A stretch of DNA of 64,000 nt from Schizochytrium sp. CCTCC M209059 (taxonomy: Eukaryota; Sar; Bigyra; Thraustochytrida; Thraustochytriidae): the NCBI GenBank assembly GCA_000818945.1, contig KN805463.1:1-64000 (forward strand), written 5' to 3'. The notes under the pieces are model-generated. The model did not search any database. It was given only the letters and a program-made list of their open reading frames with translations, and was not told where the DNA came from. Positions 41,516 to 52,406 of this stretch are shown one piece after another. The position numbers were made by a program, and so were the translations under genes. Each line of letters starts with the position of its first letter. The first letter of the stretch is position 1.

Positions 41516-43684
41516 AACTGGCTGGAAACGGCGGCTGGGGGGCGCGCGATGCCGTGCGAGTTGAGGCGAGGCGACGCGAGCTGAGCCTCTCTCGGTTCTT
41601 GCCGAGACTTGCTTGAGCTAGCTAGCGAGCTAGCTAGCTAGCGAGCTTGCTAGCAAGTAAGAAAGTCGCGGTGGGGGGTGGGTCACGGTGGGTGCGGGCT
41701 GCGTGGTTCTCGAACCTGGGCCGCGTTAAGGCCCTGTTTTTCTTTCTTATTTTTTAGTACTTTGATCTATCGAGCGAGAGGTTGCGGCGACTTCGCTCTA
41801 CTAAATAGTAGTTGCAGCTGGCTGGCTCATGGTGGATGGATGTTCGCCGAGCAAGCAAGCGAGTCTCGGTTCGAGCCAGCCAGATTGTCTTACGGAAACA
41901 CTCTACGCACGGCTCACTCTCACGCGATCTAACGCTACTACCTCCTTGCGAGAAGCTGCGCTGGCTGGCTGGCTTTGAGACAAAGGGACACTCGCTCTGC
42001 GTCAGTCGAAGTGCGGTCAACTTGAGCCCCTCCAGACCCAGCACGCTGCTACAACCATGCTGGTCTTGCTCGCTTGCTTGCTCACTTGCTCGCTCTTACC
42101 CGGCCAAATGATACTTACTTGCGCCGTTTTATTGTGTGCCTCCCGCTTCACATGCATCCCTTGCGTTGCAGCCTCCCTCTCCTGGCTGACTCGCAGTGGC
42201 ACCATCCTCCTCTCCGGGTCTGGCGGCCCGTCTAAGCCCAGGCCTAGTCTCGCTTAGGTTACAGTCGCAGCTCAGCAGGCGCGGCCGCTGCAGGGTCCAG
42301 GCTGCCGTCCGGCGCGCCTCGGCCGGGTCACGGCGGGCGGGCGACGCGCGCGAGGCCACCGGGCCCGCGGCCCGTGCTCGCTCGCTCCCGGCCTCGGCCA
42401 CGGCCAGAGCCTGCCTGCGTGCGTGCGTGCGCGCGTGCGTGCGTGCGTGCGTGCGTGCATGCGTGCGTGCCCCCCGGGAGAAAGTACGAGCAGCCAAGCA
42501 GGCAGCGAAAGGGAGGAAGCGCGCAATAAGCGCCCCGCGCGCATATGCGACAGCGCGCCTGGCTGACTCACAAGTGCGGCCAGCTGCGCCTCCGCGGACG
42601 ACCCGGCGACTGACCGACCGACCGACCGGCCGAACGACCGGCCGACCGACCGACCGGACGGCCGGCCGGGCCTGGGCGCGGCGGCGGCGCCAGGGCGCAG
42701 GAGAGCAGCCGGCTGCAGGCAGAAGAGGAGGATCCGAGCGCCCCCGGCGATCCGTTCGCGCCTTCCCTCGCTTCCTTCCGCTTCGAGTTGGTTAGTTCGT
42801 TCGTTCCTCGCGCCTGGTTCTGCGCGAGGCGGGCGAGGAGAGGAAGCCAGCCAGCCGGCCGGCCAGCCAGCCGGCCCGCCGCGCGAGGCCGGAGCCCAGC
42901 GCGGAAGACGCTGGGTGCGAGGCGTCGCGTGGCGCGGCGTCGGGCAGCGCGAGGCGCGGCGGGAAGTCAAGGCGGGCAGGCGAGGCGGGCAGGCCAGGCT
43001 GGCTGCGCACTTGGTCGGTCGGGCGCAAGTCGAGAATGGGCCCGCCGGAAGAGCCTCTTTCGGCGCGCTTGTCCGGCCGGGGCTGGCTGCGGGGCGCAGG
43101 GCAAGTCGAAGCCGGCGAGGGCGGAAGTGAGTTATACGCCGCTGCGGGAGTGGGCGCGCCGCGCCGGCAACGGCGCCACGCGCGCGACGCAGCCCGCTGT
43201 CCCAGGCGCACCGCGACCGCGACGCGGCCGACGCGAGGCGCAGGCGCGACGCGATGCGGTGCGGTGCGGTGCGGCGACGCGTCCAGGGCCGAGCCGCGGG
43301 CCACGTCACGCCAGCCACGCTGGCGCTGCTCAGCGCGCGCGAGAGAGGAGGCGAGCGGGGGGTGCAGGCGCGCGCAAGGAGGCTGGCTGGTTGCGCGCCT
43401 CCGCGCACTTGCGTAGCATGCATTCATTGGACTCCGCGCTCACGTAGGCTGCAAGTGGTTTTTTTCATTCTTTCAGACTGTATTTCATTGTATTTTCTCT
43501 GTTTCTTTCTTTCTTACTTTGTTTCTGTTGTTCCGTTGCATGATAGGGGAGGAGCGGAGAGGAGAGTAGAAAAAGGAAGGAAAGAAGGAAGGAAGGATGG
43601 GAAAGAAGGAGGGAGGGGCTTGATCCACTGGTGAGTGGCCAGGCGCACCAAAAGAAGGATGGCGATCAGTTGATTGGCCGATCC

Positions 43685-43732
43685 TTCGTTCGTTTGTTCG
43701 TTCGTTCGTTCGTTCGTTCGTTCGTTCGTTCG
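43685..43732 (+). repeat. (TTCG)n tetranucleotide repeat
   Basis: About twelve TTCG units with a single TTTG variant, running into GATCGATCGATCG. Its reverse-complement class (CGAA) appears as the (GAAC)n tract at 44519. Confidence 0.95.
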
Positions 43733-44201
43733 ATCGATCGATCGACGGGTGGCGGATGGACGGCCCGATCAAGCGATCCTGCTGGCCGGGGACTGCGTGG
43801 CTGGCTGGTTGACTGCGCCATTCTTGCGGAACCACGGCCTTTTACGCATTCCGCGGTTGTGCGCCTCTGCAGCAAAGCCAGCCAGCTGACTCTGCTTGAG
43901 CAGCTACGACAGACAAGCAGGCCAACCATGGATTACCGCCGCCGAGGCCAGTGGTAGCCTCCCACCTCCCCCCCTCTCCCCCTCGCCCCACTGTGCGCGT
44001 GTGTCTGTTTTCCGAAAGCGCAATTTTCTCCGCTCTTTCTTTGATCACTCTGTCCTCACCAAGCTTCCCGCTGCGCGTATTGCGATGGAATGCGATGCGA
44101 TGTAAATTGAATGCGACGCAACGAGACAAGTCGAGACGCGACTGAGCCACGGCCGAGGCCAGCGAGGCCGCAGGGGCGAGGTAGTGAGGAAGCAGCTGTA
44201 G

Positions 44202-44245
<44 letters not shown>

Positions 44246-44817
44246 CGGTCAAGATAGCATGGCGCAGCGTTGGCCGGTCGGCTGGTTGGCTGGCTGGCTT
44301 AGTGGCTGGCTTACTGGCCGGCGTGGCGACTGACTGACAGTGTCTGCCTCAGGGTTACGCTGCAATGCAGACGGTGGGCAGCGAGCGGAGAGAGGAAGAA
44401 GCGAAGCGAGGCAAGTTAGGCAAGTAAGGCAAGTAAGGCAAGCAAGAGGCAAGAAGGGCAGGAGCCGTGACGGGCGAAGGAACGGGCTAACGAGCGATCG
44501 AGCGATCGATCGATCGAACCAACGAACGAACGAACGAACGAACGAACGAACGAACGAACGAACGCAAGAAAGCTAGAAAGCAAGGCCGGGAGGTAAAAGA
44601 AGAAAGAATGATGGAGCGGGAACGCAGCAGGCCATCGTGATGGACGGGAAATGGCCGGAGGTGCAGTGGGTGGATGGCGGGTGGGCGGCCAGACGGGAGC
44701 GGTTGGATAGATGGAATGATGCAGCACACAGACGCGCGGTATGGACACGAGGAAGGAGAAAAGGAGAAAAAGGAGAAAAGGAAGAAAGCAAGCCTGAGGA
44801 TGGATTCGTTTGCCTCA

Positions 44818-44855
<38 letters not shown>

Positions 44856-46886
44856 CCCGGCCTGGCACCGCTGGCCTGGTTGGTCCCTGTCTGTCTGTGT
44901 GCCAACTCACTCACGCACTTACTTACTCACCCACTCACTCACTCATCCTCCCGCTCGCTTACCTATATGTCTATCTGTCTGTCTCTTTAACTGTCTATCT
45001 GTCTGTCTGTCTAGTCTGTCTGCAGCACTAGCAGGCAGCGAAGCTACTAGCTGAGCAAGTAGGGCGGCGGTCTAATCGGGCCGGGCCGGTACGCAGACCA
45101 GGCCAGGCGAGGCCGGACCAGGCCTCCGCGGGATGGACTCCGTGACCTGCGCTTCGCTTCGCCTCGCTTCCCTTCCCCGCCACCCACCCACCCCCCGGAT
45201 GCATGATCCGCACCGCCCGCGTCGTAACGCCTGCATGGCGTCGCGTCGCATCGCCGCGCAGCGCCGCGCAGCGTGCGCTACCGCGTCCATCCTCTGCTTC
45301 CCGTTAGTTGCTTGCTTGCCTTGACTGCCTCTCTCGCGTCTACTTCGCATCGCATCGCGTGCTCGCCGTGTCTCCCCGCGCCCCGCATCGCGCGCGTCCA
45401 ACTACCAGGGCCCTCTTTTCTTCCTCCTCTGGCCGGTGGCGGGAGGGAGGATCGACCGATCCTTCGACCCGCCACTGCGGGCTGCACATCCTCTGCTTTC
45501 CCCGGTCCCGCCGCCGCTGGCTGGCCCTGCGTGCGCTCGTGACGTCCCTCCCTCACGCGCGCACGCTTGCACGCACGGAGAGGGCGATTGGAGCGAGCTA
45601 GCTGGCGGCCGCCGAGTCGGGCGACCGAGCCAGCGAGCCGGCTGCGGGCCCGACGGCGGGGCGGGGAGCAAGCAACAGCTGCAGCGGTTTGGCGAGGGAG
45701 GAAGCGGGCTGAGGTGCGGGGAGGGTCTCGCCTCGCAAGGGGGCCGAGGCAGGGAGGGGGGCCCCGGACCGTGTCCCCGCAGCGCGGCCCTCACAGGCCA
45801 GACAGACGGCGGAAAGGGGGAACTGAGCGGCACGCAGGCAATCAAGGCAGTCGAGGCAGGGAGACGGGCGATCTCGGGGGCGAGGAAAATCGCCAACCAA
45901 ACAGCCGACCAGGATTCGATTGGTGTAGTTGGCTGCTGGCCTCCATTCTTCTGTTTTTTTCTTTCTTTGTTTCTTTCTTTCTTTTCCTTTGCACCTATGT
46001 AATATACGTTTGCCCGGGTCTTGGCTTTGCTAGTGAAGCAAACGAATAAATGAGTGATCAAGTGATTTTGTTTATTTGAAATGGAAAATAAAGAAATGCT
46101 GGAATAGGAATAAATAATCGGACGCGTAAGAAGAACCCTCCCTGTTCAGAAGGAAGGAAGGAATCAGCGAAAGCGGAGAGGAAAATGAAAAGAAAAGAAA
46201 AAGGAAAGCGAGGGGTGGCGCGACGCGGTGCGGCGGCGCCGACGACCCGGTCAGCGGCCCGCCCGGCCTGGCTTCGACGCGGGTCGACCCGTCATGCACG
46301 CACTGCACGCTCGCCCAATCGCCCGCTCGCTCCCACGCTCCCACGCACGCACGCACGCACGCACTCGCACGCAGCGCATGCGTCGGTCAGTTGCAGTCGC
46401 CAGGGTCGCCGCCGTGTGCCCCGTGCCTGCCGCCGCGTCCACTCCTACACTCCGCCCTCGCAGCGCAAACGCAGTGCGAAGCAGCAGGGCAGACGGCCGC
46501 TGCTTGATCGCCCGCCCGCCCGATCAGTCGATCTGGTCGGTGGAAGGGGAAGGAAGGGTCGGTGCATCGCTCGGTCGAGCGAGGGAGCGAGCGGCCGATC
46601 GACGCCCCGCCTCCCTCACCGACGCGCCGACTCGCCGCCCCGCGCAGCTCGCCTCGCTGACTGCCTGACCGGCCGCTCCAGCGCCCGCTCGATCCATCGC
46701 TTGATTGGTTCATCGCCTCCCTCGCGTCGTGCCCGCCTTCTTTCTTTCTGTTCTTCTTTCCCTGCCTCCGCTCGATCGCGCCCGCCCTGGACGCCCCGCT
46801 CTCTCTCCCTCTCTCTCTCTCGCTGCTTGAGTTCCGTTCCGTGCTGGCTGGCCGCCTGCTCGCCTGCGTGCTTCCCTTCTTTCCTC

Positions 46887-46945
<59 letters not shown>

Positions 46946-46947
46946 TC
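46887..46947 (+). repeat. (TTTC)n tetranucleotide repeat
   Basis: About fifteen perfect units. A shorter run of the same motif lies at 44819-44855. Confidence 0.95.
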
Positions 46948-48081
46948 GCGGCGCGGAAGGCGCGGCCGCTTCCTGCCTCGGGCAGGTAGGTGCGCCTGCG
47001 CTCGCGTCCTTCGCCTCCCTCTCTGCCCCCTCTACGCGCGGCCGGGCCGAGCACGGGCGGAGGCAGAGGCCGAGGGGAAGCGAGGAGGGCGGGAGCGGCT
47101 CCGGGCCCCGCGCGAGGCGGGACTCGGAGGCGGCGCCCGGAGGGAGAGGGAGAGAGGGAGGGAGGGACGTGGAGAAGGCGAGGAGGAGGAGGAGCCAGAG
47201 GCGGGAGACGCGGACGCGGAGAGGGAGGGGAGGAGGAGAGGCGGCGCTGCTTGCGCAGGGGGAGCGCGTCCGGAGGGCAGAGGCGTCAAGGCCTGGAGTC
47301 GGGTCGGGCGCCGAAAGAAGGACAGCGCAAGGGGAGGAAGCGCCGGAGGCAGCCAGCGAGAGAAAGAGGGAGAGAGAGAGAGAGAGAGAGAGAACAAGAA
47401 AGTGCAAGTGCGAGGAAAGGATGGATGAATGGATGTATGAAGGATATATGAATGAGTGAAAGAATGACGGCTTTAATAAAGAAAGAAAGAAAATAAAAAA
47501 ATAGAAAGAAAGCAAGCAAGCAAGCAAGAATGGCATGCGTGAGTGGGGGAAGGAAAGAAAGGGGAAAAAGGAGAAAAGGAAAAGGAGGCGGAAGGACCCG
47601 TCGCTCACTTTTTTGTCCATGTCAGTGAGGCAGGCGGCCAAGTGGACTGGTCAAGAGGCAAGGCTTTTCTTGCTGGTCTCGAGCAAAGGCGTCAGAGCAG
47701 GCCAGCGGCCAGGCACGCCAGCACGAGAATAGGACAGTGCCGTCTACTGACTACTGACTGCATAGCGCAGCGCGGCGCGATGCGAGAAAAAGTAAAAGAA
47801 AACCAAAAGAAAAAGAAAAGAAATGAAAAAAGTAAAAGTTAAGTAAGAAGAAGAAAAGAGGGCGCGAAAGCGGAAACAGACAAAAAGCAGGAGAGCCGTG
47901 GCGCAGGCGGCCAACAAAACCTCTTCGCTTTGCAGCCTCGGCGCCGCAAGCGTGCGGTGCCGGTAAAAGGGCAGCTTCGCCCATAACGCACTTGCGCCAC
48001 GCGGCCGCAAGTGCAACAAACTTCGCAACAAATAAAACCAGGCGAGGCCTGAGCCCGGGGACCCCTCGCTCCTGTCTCCGA

Positions 48082-48118
48082 GCAAGCCAAGCCAAACCAA
48101 GCCAAGCCAAGCCAAGTA
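48082..48118 (+). repeat. (AAGCC)n repeat in 5' leader of the kinase gene
   Basis: Seven AAGCC-type units (one AAACC) ending 23 bases before the kinase ATG, so probably transcribed in its 5' leader. Confidence 0.8.
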
Positions 48119-48141
48119 AGCTTGAGCGAGCAAGAGGAGAG

Positions 48142-50046
48142 ATGGTGCGGCTCGCCAAGCAGACGCAGCTGGACGAGGAGGTCCCGGTGCGCGCGCAAGA
48201 GGCAGGCGTCAAGCGCGCACGCCCGGTGCCCGCCGCCTCCCGCGACGTCCTCGTGCCCGCGCCCGCGCGCGAGTACGAGACTGGCCTCAGCAGCAAGCGC
48301 AAGCTTGTCCACATCCCCAAGTGGTGCCTCGTTGACGGCGTCCGCTTCGTCAAGCTCGACGTCTTCCCCAACACGCACGAAGACCTCAGCTCTCACGCCG
48401 GCGCACACGGATGCGTCGCCGCCTTCGAGGCCGAGGCGCCCCACGAGGCCGCCGCCGCAGGCCTTCCCCTGCGCATCGCCCTTAAATGCGTCCCTTATGG
48501 ACCAAAAAAGAAGGGCCTCGACAGCCCCTGGGCGAGCGAGTGGCGCATCCACCGCTTCCTCCGCTCCCTCGAGGGACCCGCCCGCGATGTCGTCGTGACC
48601 TGCCTTGGAGGCGTCACGGCCACCATCGCGCGCCAGCGTCAAGTCTTTTTCGCCCTCGAGCTCGTTGACACCGATCTCTTCACCATGATTGAGCGCTCCG
48701 CCACCGTGCCCGACTTCGGACTCTGGATCCTCCGTGCGCTGCACTCCACCGCCCTGGCCCTCCACGTTCTCCATGCCTCTGGCATCGTCTACTGCGACCT
48801 CAAGCCAGAAAACGTTCTGGTTGGCAAGGATGACGCACGGGCCAAGTTTGGTGACTTTGACCGCTCCTGCGTCCCCGGCCTCGACCTCGGCGTCGTTGGC
48901 GGCACAAAGGGTTACTACAGCCCCGAACGCATGGACAACTCGGGCATTCACACTGAGGCAGATGATGCATGGGCTTTCGGCGTGCTCCTCCTCATTGGCG
49001 CCACCACTGCCGCATCCCCTTACCTCGACTACGACTCCACCACGGTCCGCAAATTCAACCCCGTCGTCTACATGCGCAAGTACACGCGCTGCAACTGGTC
49101 CCCCGCCGTACTTAACCGCATGTGCGTTCTCGCCGAGGAGCTCCTCCGCGTTGATGCCACCATGCGCGCCCCCGTCGGTCTTGCTGTCAACACCATTGCT
49201 TCCGTCCTTGCCGACAACTATGGCATTAGCGTAGAGATGCTTCCGCCCTCTGCCATTGTCGCGCCGCTCACCACCCCGCCGCCCACCATGGTGCCCTCGA
49301 CCTTTGCCGCCATCTCCAGGGCTCCTTCTGACGCCCTCGATCCCCTCATCATCGATGAGGATCCGGTGGAATTTGTCTCGTGCTCGAACTCCAACGCCCT
49401 CAACAACACCAACGCTCACCACCGCCACCAAGCCGGCTTCCACTTTGGCGCCGGCGTCAACCTGCATCACTTTTCGCAGCAGTGCCACCAGCAGCAGCAG
49501 CAGCAGCAAATGGCACAGCAATTCCACCAGCCCAACCTCGCGCAATCATCCTTTATTGACCTTACCGGAGCGACCACGCAGCAGGCGCCCTCCATGGACC
49601 GCATTGCTGCCGTTGTCGCCGCAGCAGCGGTCGCCCAGCAGCAACAGCAGCAGCAGCAGCTCCCGCCGCCGCCTTGCCTGGCGCACTCGTCCACCACGGT
49701 GACGGTCGGCACGCAAATGCCGCACATGCGCTACGTGCCGCAGCTCGCCATCTCGTGCTCGACCTCGTCGGCGCTCTCGTACGCCTCGTCCTCCGCGGCT
49801 ACGGCGCCCTTCTCGCCCCGCGGCTCACCTGCGCGCTCCGCGAGCTATGTCATGCAGCAACCCGCATCGCTCACGCTTGCGCCCGCGCACAGTCTCCTCA
49901 CCACGGTCGACCATGTGCAGCAGCAGCAGCAGCAGTACTGCAAGCCCATGCTCCACCATTTCAAGAGGGAGCGCTCCGTCTCGGATGTAACAGCCCTGGA
50001 CGTGCACGCGCATCATCACCTCAAGATCCCTCGCACCATGTATTAA
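48142..50046 (+). CDS. atypical protein kinase with polyQ/His-rich C-terminal half
   Basis: 634 residues, first ATG at 48142. Kinase domain about 60-400: glycine-loop remnant AGAHGCVAAF (86-95), ALKCVPY with Lys115, SEWRIHRFL with alpha-C Glu133, VYCDLKPENVL (216-226), GDFDRSC (237-243), GTKGYYSPERM (254-264), and DDAWAFGVLLL. The catalytic Lys, Glu, Asp219, Lys221, Asn224 and Asp238 are all kept, so activity is possible. However, HRD is YCD and DFG is DFD. Loss of the HRD arginine suggests control independent of activation-loop phosphorylation. The C-terminal 230 residues carry polyQ runs (three), poly-His/Ala segments and Ser/Pro stretches, typical of a signalling or transcription-linked scaffold. 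It sits at the end of a 9.8 kb repeat desert, its probable upstream region. Confidence 0.85.
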   Translation: MVRLAKQTQLDEEVPVRAQEAGVKRARPVPAASRDVLVPAPAREYETGLSSKRKLVHIPKWCLVDGVRFVKLDVFPNTHEDLSSHAGAHGCVAAFEAEAPHEAAAAGLPLRIALKCVPYGPKKKGLDSPWASEWRIHRFLRSLEGPARDVVVTCLGGVTATIARQRQVFFALELVDTDLFTMIERSATVPDFGLWILRALHSTALALHVLHASGIVYCDLKPENVLVGKDDARAKFGDFDRSCVPGLDLGVVGGTKGYYSPERMDNSGIHTEADDAWAFGVLLLIGATTAASPYLDYDSTTVRKFNPVVYMRKYTRCNWSPAVLNRMCVLAEELLRVDATMRAPVGLAVNTIASVLADNYGISVEMLPPSAIVAPLTTPPPTMVPSTFAAISRAPSDALDPLIIDEDPVEFVSCSNSNALNNTNAHHRHQAGFHFGAGVNLHHFSQQCHQQQQQQQMAQQFHQPNLAQSSFIDLTGATTQQAPSMDRIAAVVAAAAVAQQQQQQQQLPPPPCLAHSSTTVTVGTQMPHMRYVPQLAISCSTSSALSYASSSAATAPFSPRGSPARSASYVMQQPASLTLAPAHSLLTTVDHVQQQQQQYCKPMLHHFKRERSVSDVTALDVHAHHHLKIPRTMY

Positions 50047-50495
50047 AAAGAAAAAAAGCATTCGTCGCTCGCTCTACAACTCACTCGAGTGTGGGTGGCG
50101 CGAAAGATCGTACGTAACTTATTTGAAAATCACTATGCTATCCTTCTTTGCTTTTCCATGCGTCCGTCCAGCTTGCCAAAAACACACATCCTTCTTCTCC
50201 GTTCTTCTTCTTCATTTCCATCGAAATGTTGTTTATTTCATTCCATACTTTCTCTGGTTATTGATTCTCCTTTTCCATGCATCCGGCTTGCCAAAAACAC
50301 ACATCCTTCTTCTCCGTTCGTCTTCTTCTTTTCCATCAAATCTTGTTTATTTCGTTTCATACTTTCTCTGTTGATGACGAACAGCTGTCAAAAGGCGCGA
50401 CAAGAAATCATCAGAGTCAAAAGCAAGCAATTCCTCTTCATTGATATGCTCAGCATGGCTTTGGGAAAAAAAATAAAAAAAAATCACACGTCGCG
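50047..50495. other. convergent 3' intergenic region
   Basis: 450 bases between the stops of the kinase and RING genes, A/T- and pyrimidine-rich, occupied mostly by a direct duplication. Confidence 0.6.
50153..50381 (+). repeat. direct tandem duplication, about 115-base unit
   Basis: Two copies of a unit starting TTTTCCATGC, with GCTTGCCAAAAACACACATC at 50171 and again at 50286, and ACTTTCTCTG at 50247 and 50361. About 85-90 percent identical, in the 3' flank of the kinase gene. Confidence 0.9.
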
Positions 50496-52406
50496 TCATT
50501 CGACCGCGTACTTGCAAATCGGACACGTCTTGGCAACCCCAAGCCAGCGATCAACGCACGCCTTATGCATGAAATGAAAGCATGGCAACGTGCGCAGCTC
50601 GTCGTCGTCAACATACGTTTGCATGCAAATGCAGCAGCTGGTCTCCCCCCTTCGCAAAGCACTCTCGCGAATCGATGCAAACCTCGACACCGGCAACCGC
50701 GCAAGAACACCCGAGTCTACCCCGCGCGCTCGACGCCGCAAAGAGGGCATGATCAAGAGCACCAAACGATCCGCCTGATTAAAATCAACACCACCATCAG
50801 CTGTCGTCGGAAACACGTTCAATGACGAATGCAATACTGGCGTCCGAGCATCGCGCATTGGCATCACCGCAATGACCTCGCGCAGCTCGTGCAGAAATAA
50901 CACACTTGGACGCTGCGCGTCCCTCGCACTCAAAAGCATATGATCCACAGACTGCCACAGCGGGCTCTGCGGATTCGGAATCGGCTGCCCGCATGGACAG
51001 CAGAATATTGTGCACTGCAAAGCATCGCGTGGCGCTTCCGCGAGACCTCCGCACCGCAAACACAACGATGACACGTCGCTACCCTCGAGCGCGCTCTCGT
51101 ACGTGCCCTCTACAACCTCTTGTCTCTCTGCACCCAAGTTGCCAGCCCCATCTTCATCCAGCTGCGCGTCCACGAGATCTTCCACGCGGCCCGCAGCGTT
51201 TACATCCGTGTACAATCGCGTCTCTCCGCTCAAAAGGCCGCCTTCATCTGGACTCACGTCCACCACGCGCCACTGCACCATAAATACCTCAGACACCTTC
51301 ACACTGTGCTCTCCATTTGACTCTTCGTTTTGCTCATCGTCTTGCTCATCATGTTGCAAGACATCTTGATGATGTCCTTGACCATCGCCAAGACGTTGAT
51401 CATAATACACCAAACGTCGCTGACGGACCTCTTCGCGAGAGCCCCATTCAGATCCTCTCGCCAATATTGCTGCTGATGCTGATACTGATGCTGATGTTGA
51501 TGATGCTGCAATTTCTCGATTATTTGCTCGAACCGCAACCACGCCACGAGATGACACCTCACGTTGAAATACGGGAAGCCATAGCCGCTGACCACGCTCC
51601 ACATACACAGGACTCCTTTCCCGCAGATGCGACGCCAGTAAGGCGCCCAACGGACCAGCCACCCCTGCTCGCTCCACGACCGTATCGTCCACAGGCAAGA
51701 GTCGCACATGCTGCACCTGTGGAATCTGCGACCTGACGTCAAAATGAATCTCCGTGTCCGCACAAATGATACCACCGCGACGCGGCTCGCATGCGCGCAC
51801 GACAAAGCTATGCCCTTCCGCTGTAAACACGCTCTGGCCTTCAGTCACATGCAAGCGAGATCCGCTCGCCTTGAGGAGGTCCACAACTTGCTGGATGGCT
51901 TCCAGACATACACGAGGACTCTGCTCAACAGCCGATGCCCAACCCCTTGCATCTCCGCCGTCTCTTTGCACAGCGTGCAAAAGCACCTTACCAACGTGCG
52001 CGTCCGCCAGCGGAGCCGCCGCATTGGTCGACGCCGCAAAACAACATTGCACACGAACTCGCGTCTTGCCGACCTCCACGCGCCCAACGACGCCTCGCGG
52101 CACCGTACGAACCACCTTGAACGCAGATCGCGCCACGACTTGACCCTCGCACACAGCCGTCTTTTCACTTCCGTTCGAGTCGAACAGCCGCGCCCACTCG
52201 TCCTCGTCGCCCTCGTCGTCCTCGTCCTCGTCATCTTTCTCGTCCTCGTCGTCGTCATCCTCGACCGTGTCGCCAAGGCTGCTGTGACTTTGCCCTACAA
52301 CGCCAGACCGGGGCGCCTCTCCTCGGACCGTCGCCAGCTGCAGCAGCGTCACCTCCTCCAGAACCGGCCACGCCGCCTCCGCTGTGCGCGAGCTCGTCCC
52401 GCCCAT
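50496..52406 (-). CDS. RING-H2 ubiquitin ligase with possible UFD1-like segment
   Basis: 636 residues, first ATG at 52406. An acidic run (49-70) is followed by a long beta-rich region, a Cys cluster (about 450-480, CLRCGG, CCPCGQ) and a C-terminal RING-H2: C591/C594, C609/H611, H614/C617, C628/C631 (CFHFMHKACVDRWL then TCPICK). The segment SFVVRACEPRRGGIICADTE with IHFDV (200-224) matches the pattern of the UFD1/Cdc48-N double-psi barrel (V.ET.P....I...D..VDF), hinting at p97 or ubiquitin-chain binding. No transmembrane segment. Role: E3 ligase, perhaps in a p97-linked pathway. The RING is certain; the UFD1 likeness is a pattern match only. Confidence 0.85.
   Translation of the reverse strand: MGGTSSRTAEAAWPVLEEVTLLQLATVRGEAPRSGVVGQSHSSLGDTVEDDDDEDEKDDEDEDDEGDEDEWARLFDSNGSEKTAVCEGQVVARSAFKVVRTVPRGVVGRVEVGKTRVRVQCCFAASTNAAAPLADAHVGKVLLHAVQRDGGDARGWASAVEQSPRVCLEAIQQVVDLLKASGSRLHVTEGQSVFTAEGHSFVVRACEPRRGGIICADTEIHFDVRSQIPQVQHVRLLPVDDTVVERAGVAGPLGALLASHLRERSPVYVERGQRLWLPVFQREVSSRGVVAVRANNREIAASSTSASVSASAAILARGSEWGSREEVRQRRLVYYDQRLGDGQGHHQDVLQHDEQDDEQNEESNGEHSVKVSEVFMVQWRVVDVSPDEGGLLSGETRLYTDVNAAGRVEDLVDAQLDEDGAGNLGAERQEVVEGTYESALEGSDVSSLCLRCGGLAEAPRDALQCTIFCCPCGQPIPNPQSPLWQSVDHMLLSARDAQRPSVLFLHELREVIAVMPMRDARTPVLHSSLNVFPTTADGGVDFNQADRLVLLIMPSLRRRARGVDSGVLARLPVSRFASIRESALRRGETSCCICMQTYVDDDELRTLPCFHFMHKACVDRWLGVAKTCPICKYAVE

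Larger units (their letters stand above)
38263..48081. other. repeat-rich gene desert 2
   Basis: About 9.8 kb with no supportable gene. Many tetranucleotide tracts: (TGTC)n 39770-39860, (GCTT)n 40075-40102, (CATC)n 41030-41060, (GGCT)n 41477-41515, (AGCT/AGCG)n 41615-41655, (GCGT)n 42417-42470, (GACC)n 42608-42660, (TTCG)n 43685-43732, (TGCC)n 44201-44246, (GAAC)n 44519-44564, (CTTT)n 44819-44855, (TTTC)n 46887-46947, and (GA)n 47369-47391. Short A/T-rich patches (41745-41810, 43450-43530, 46025-46140, 47455-47515) interrupt GC-rich DNA; two hold AATAAA motifs. The desert ends at the 5' end of the kinase gene. Confidence 0.75.

Noticed and set aside
42272..43423. 383-codon minus-strand frame in desert 2
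   Set aside because: Compositional artefact of GC-rich repeats; no motif or globular segment.
46185..47459. 424-codon frame in desert 2
   Set aside because: Arg/Ser/Phe low complexity with a (TTTC)n core; overlapping frames on both strands.
47839..49545. 568-codon minus-strand frame
   Set aside because: Antisense of the kinase gene; high third-position GC keeps the reverse frame open and no family pattern is seen.
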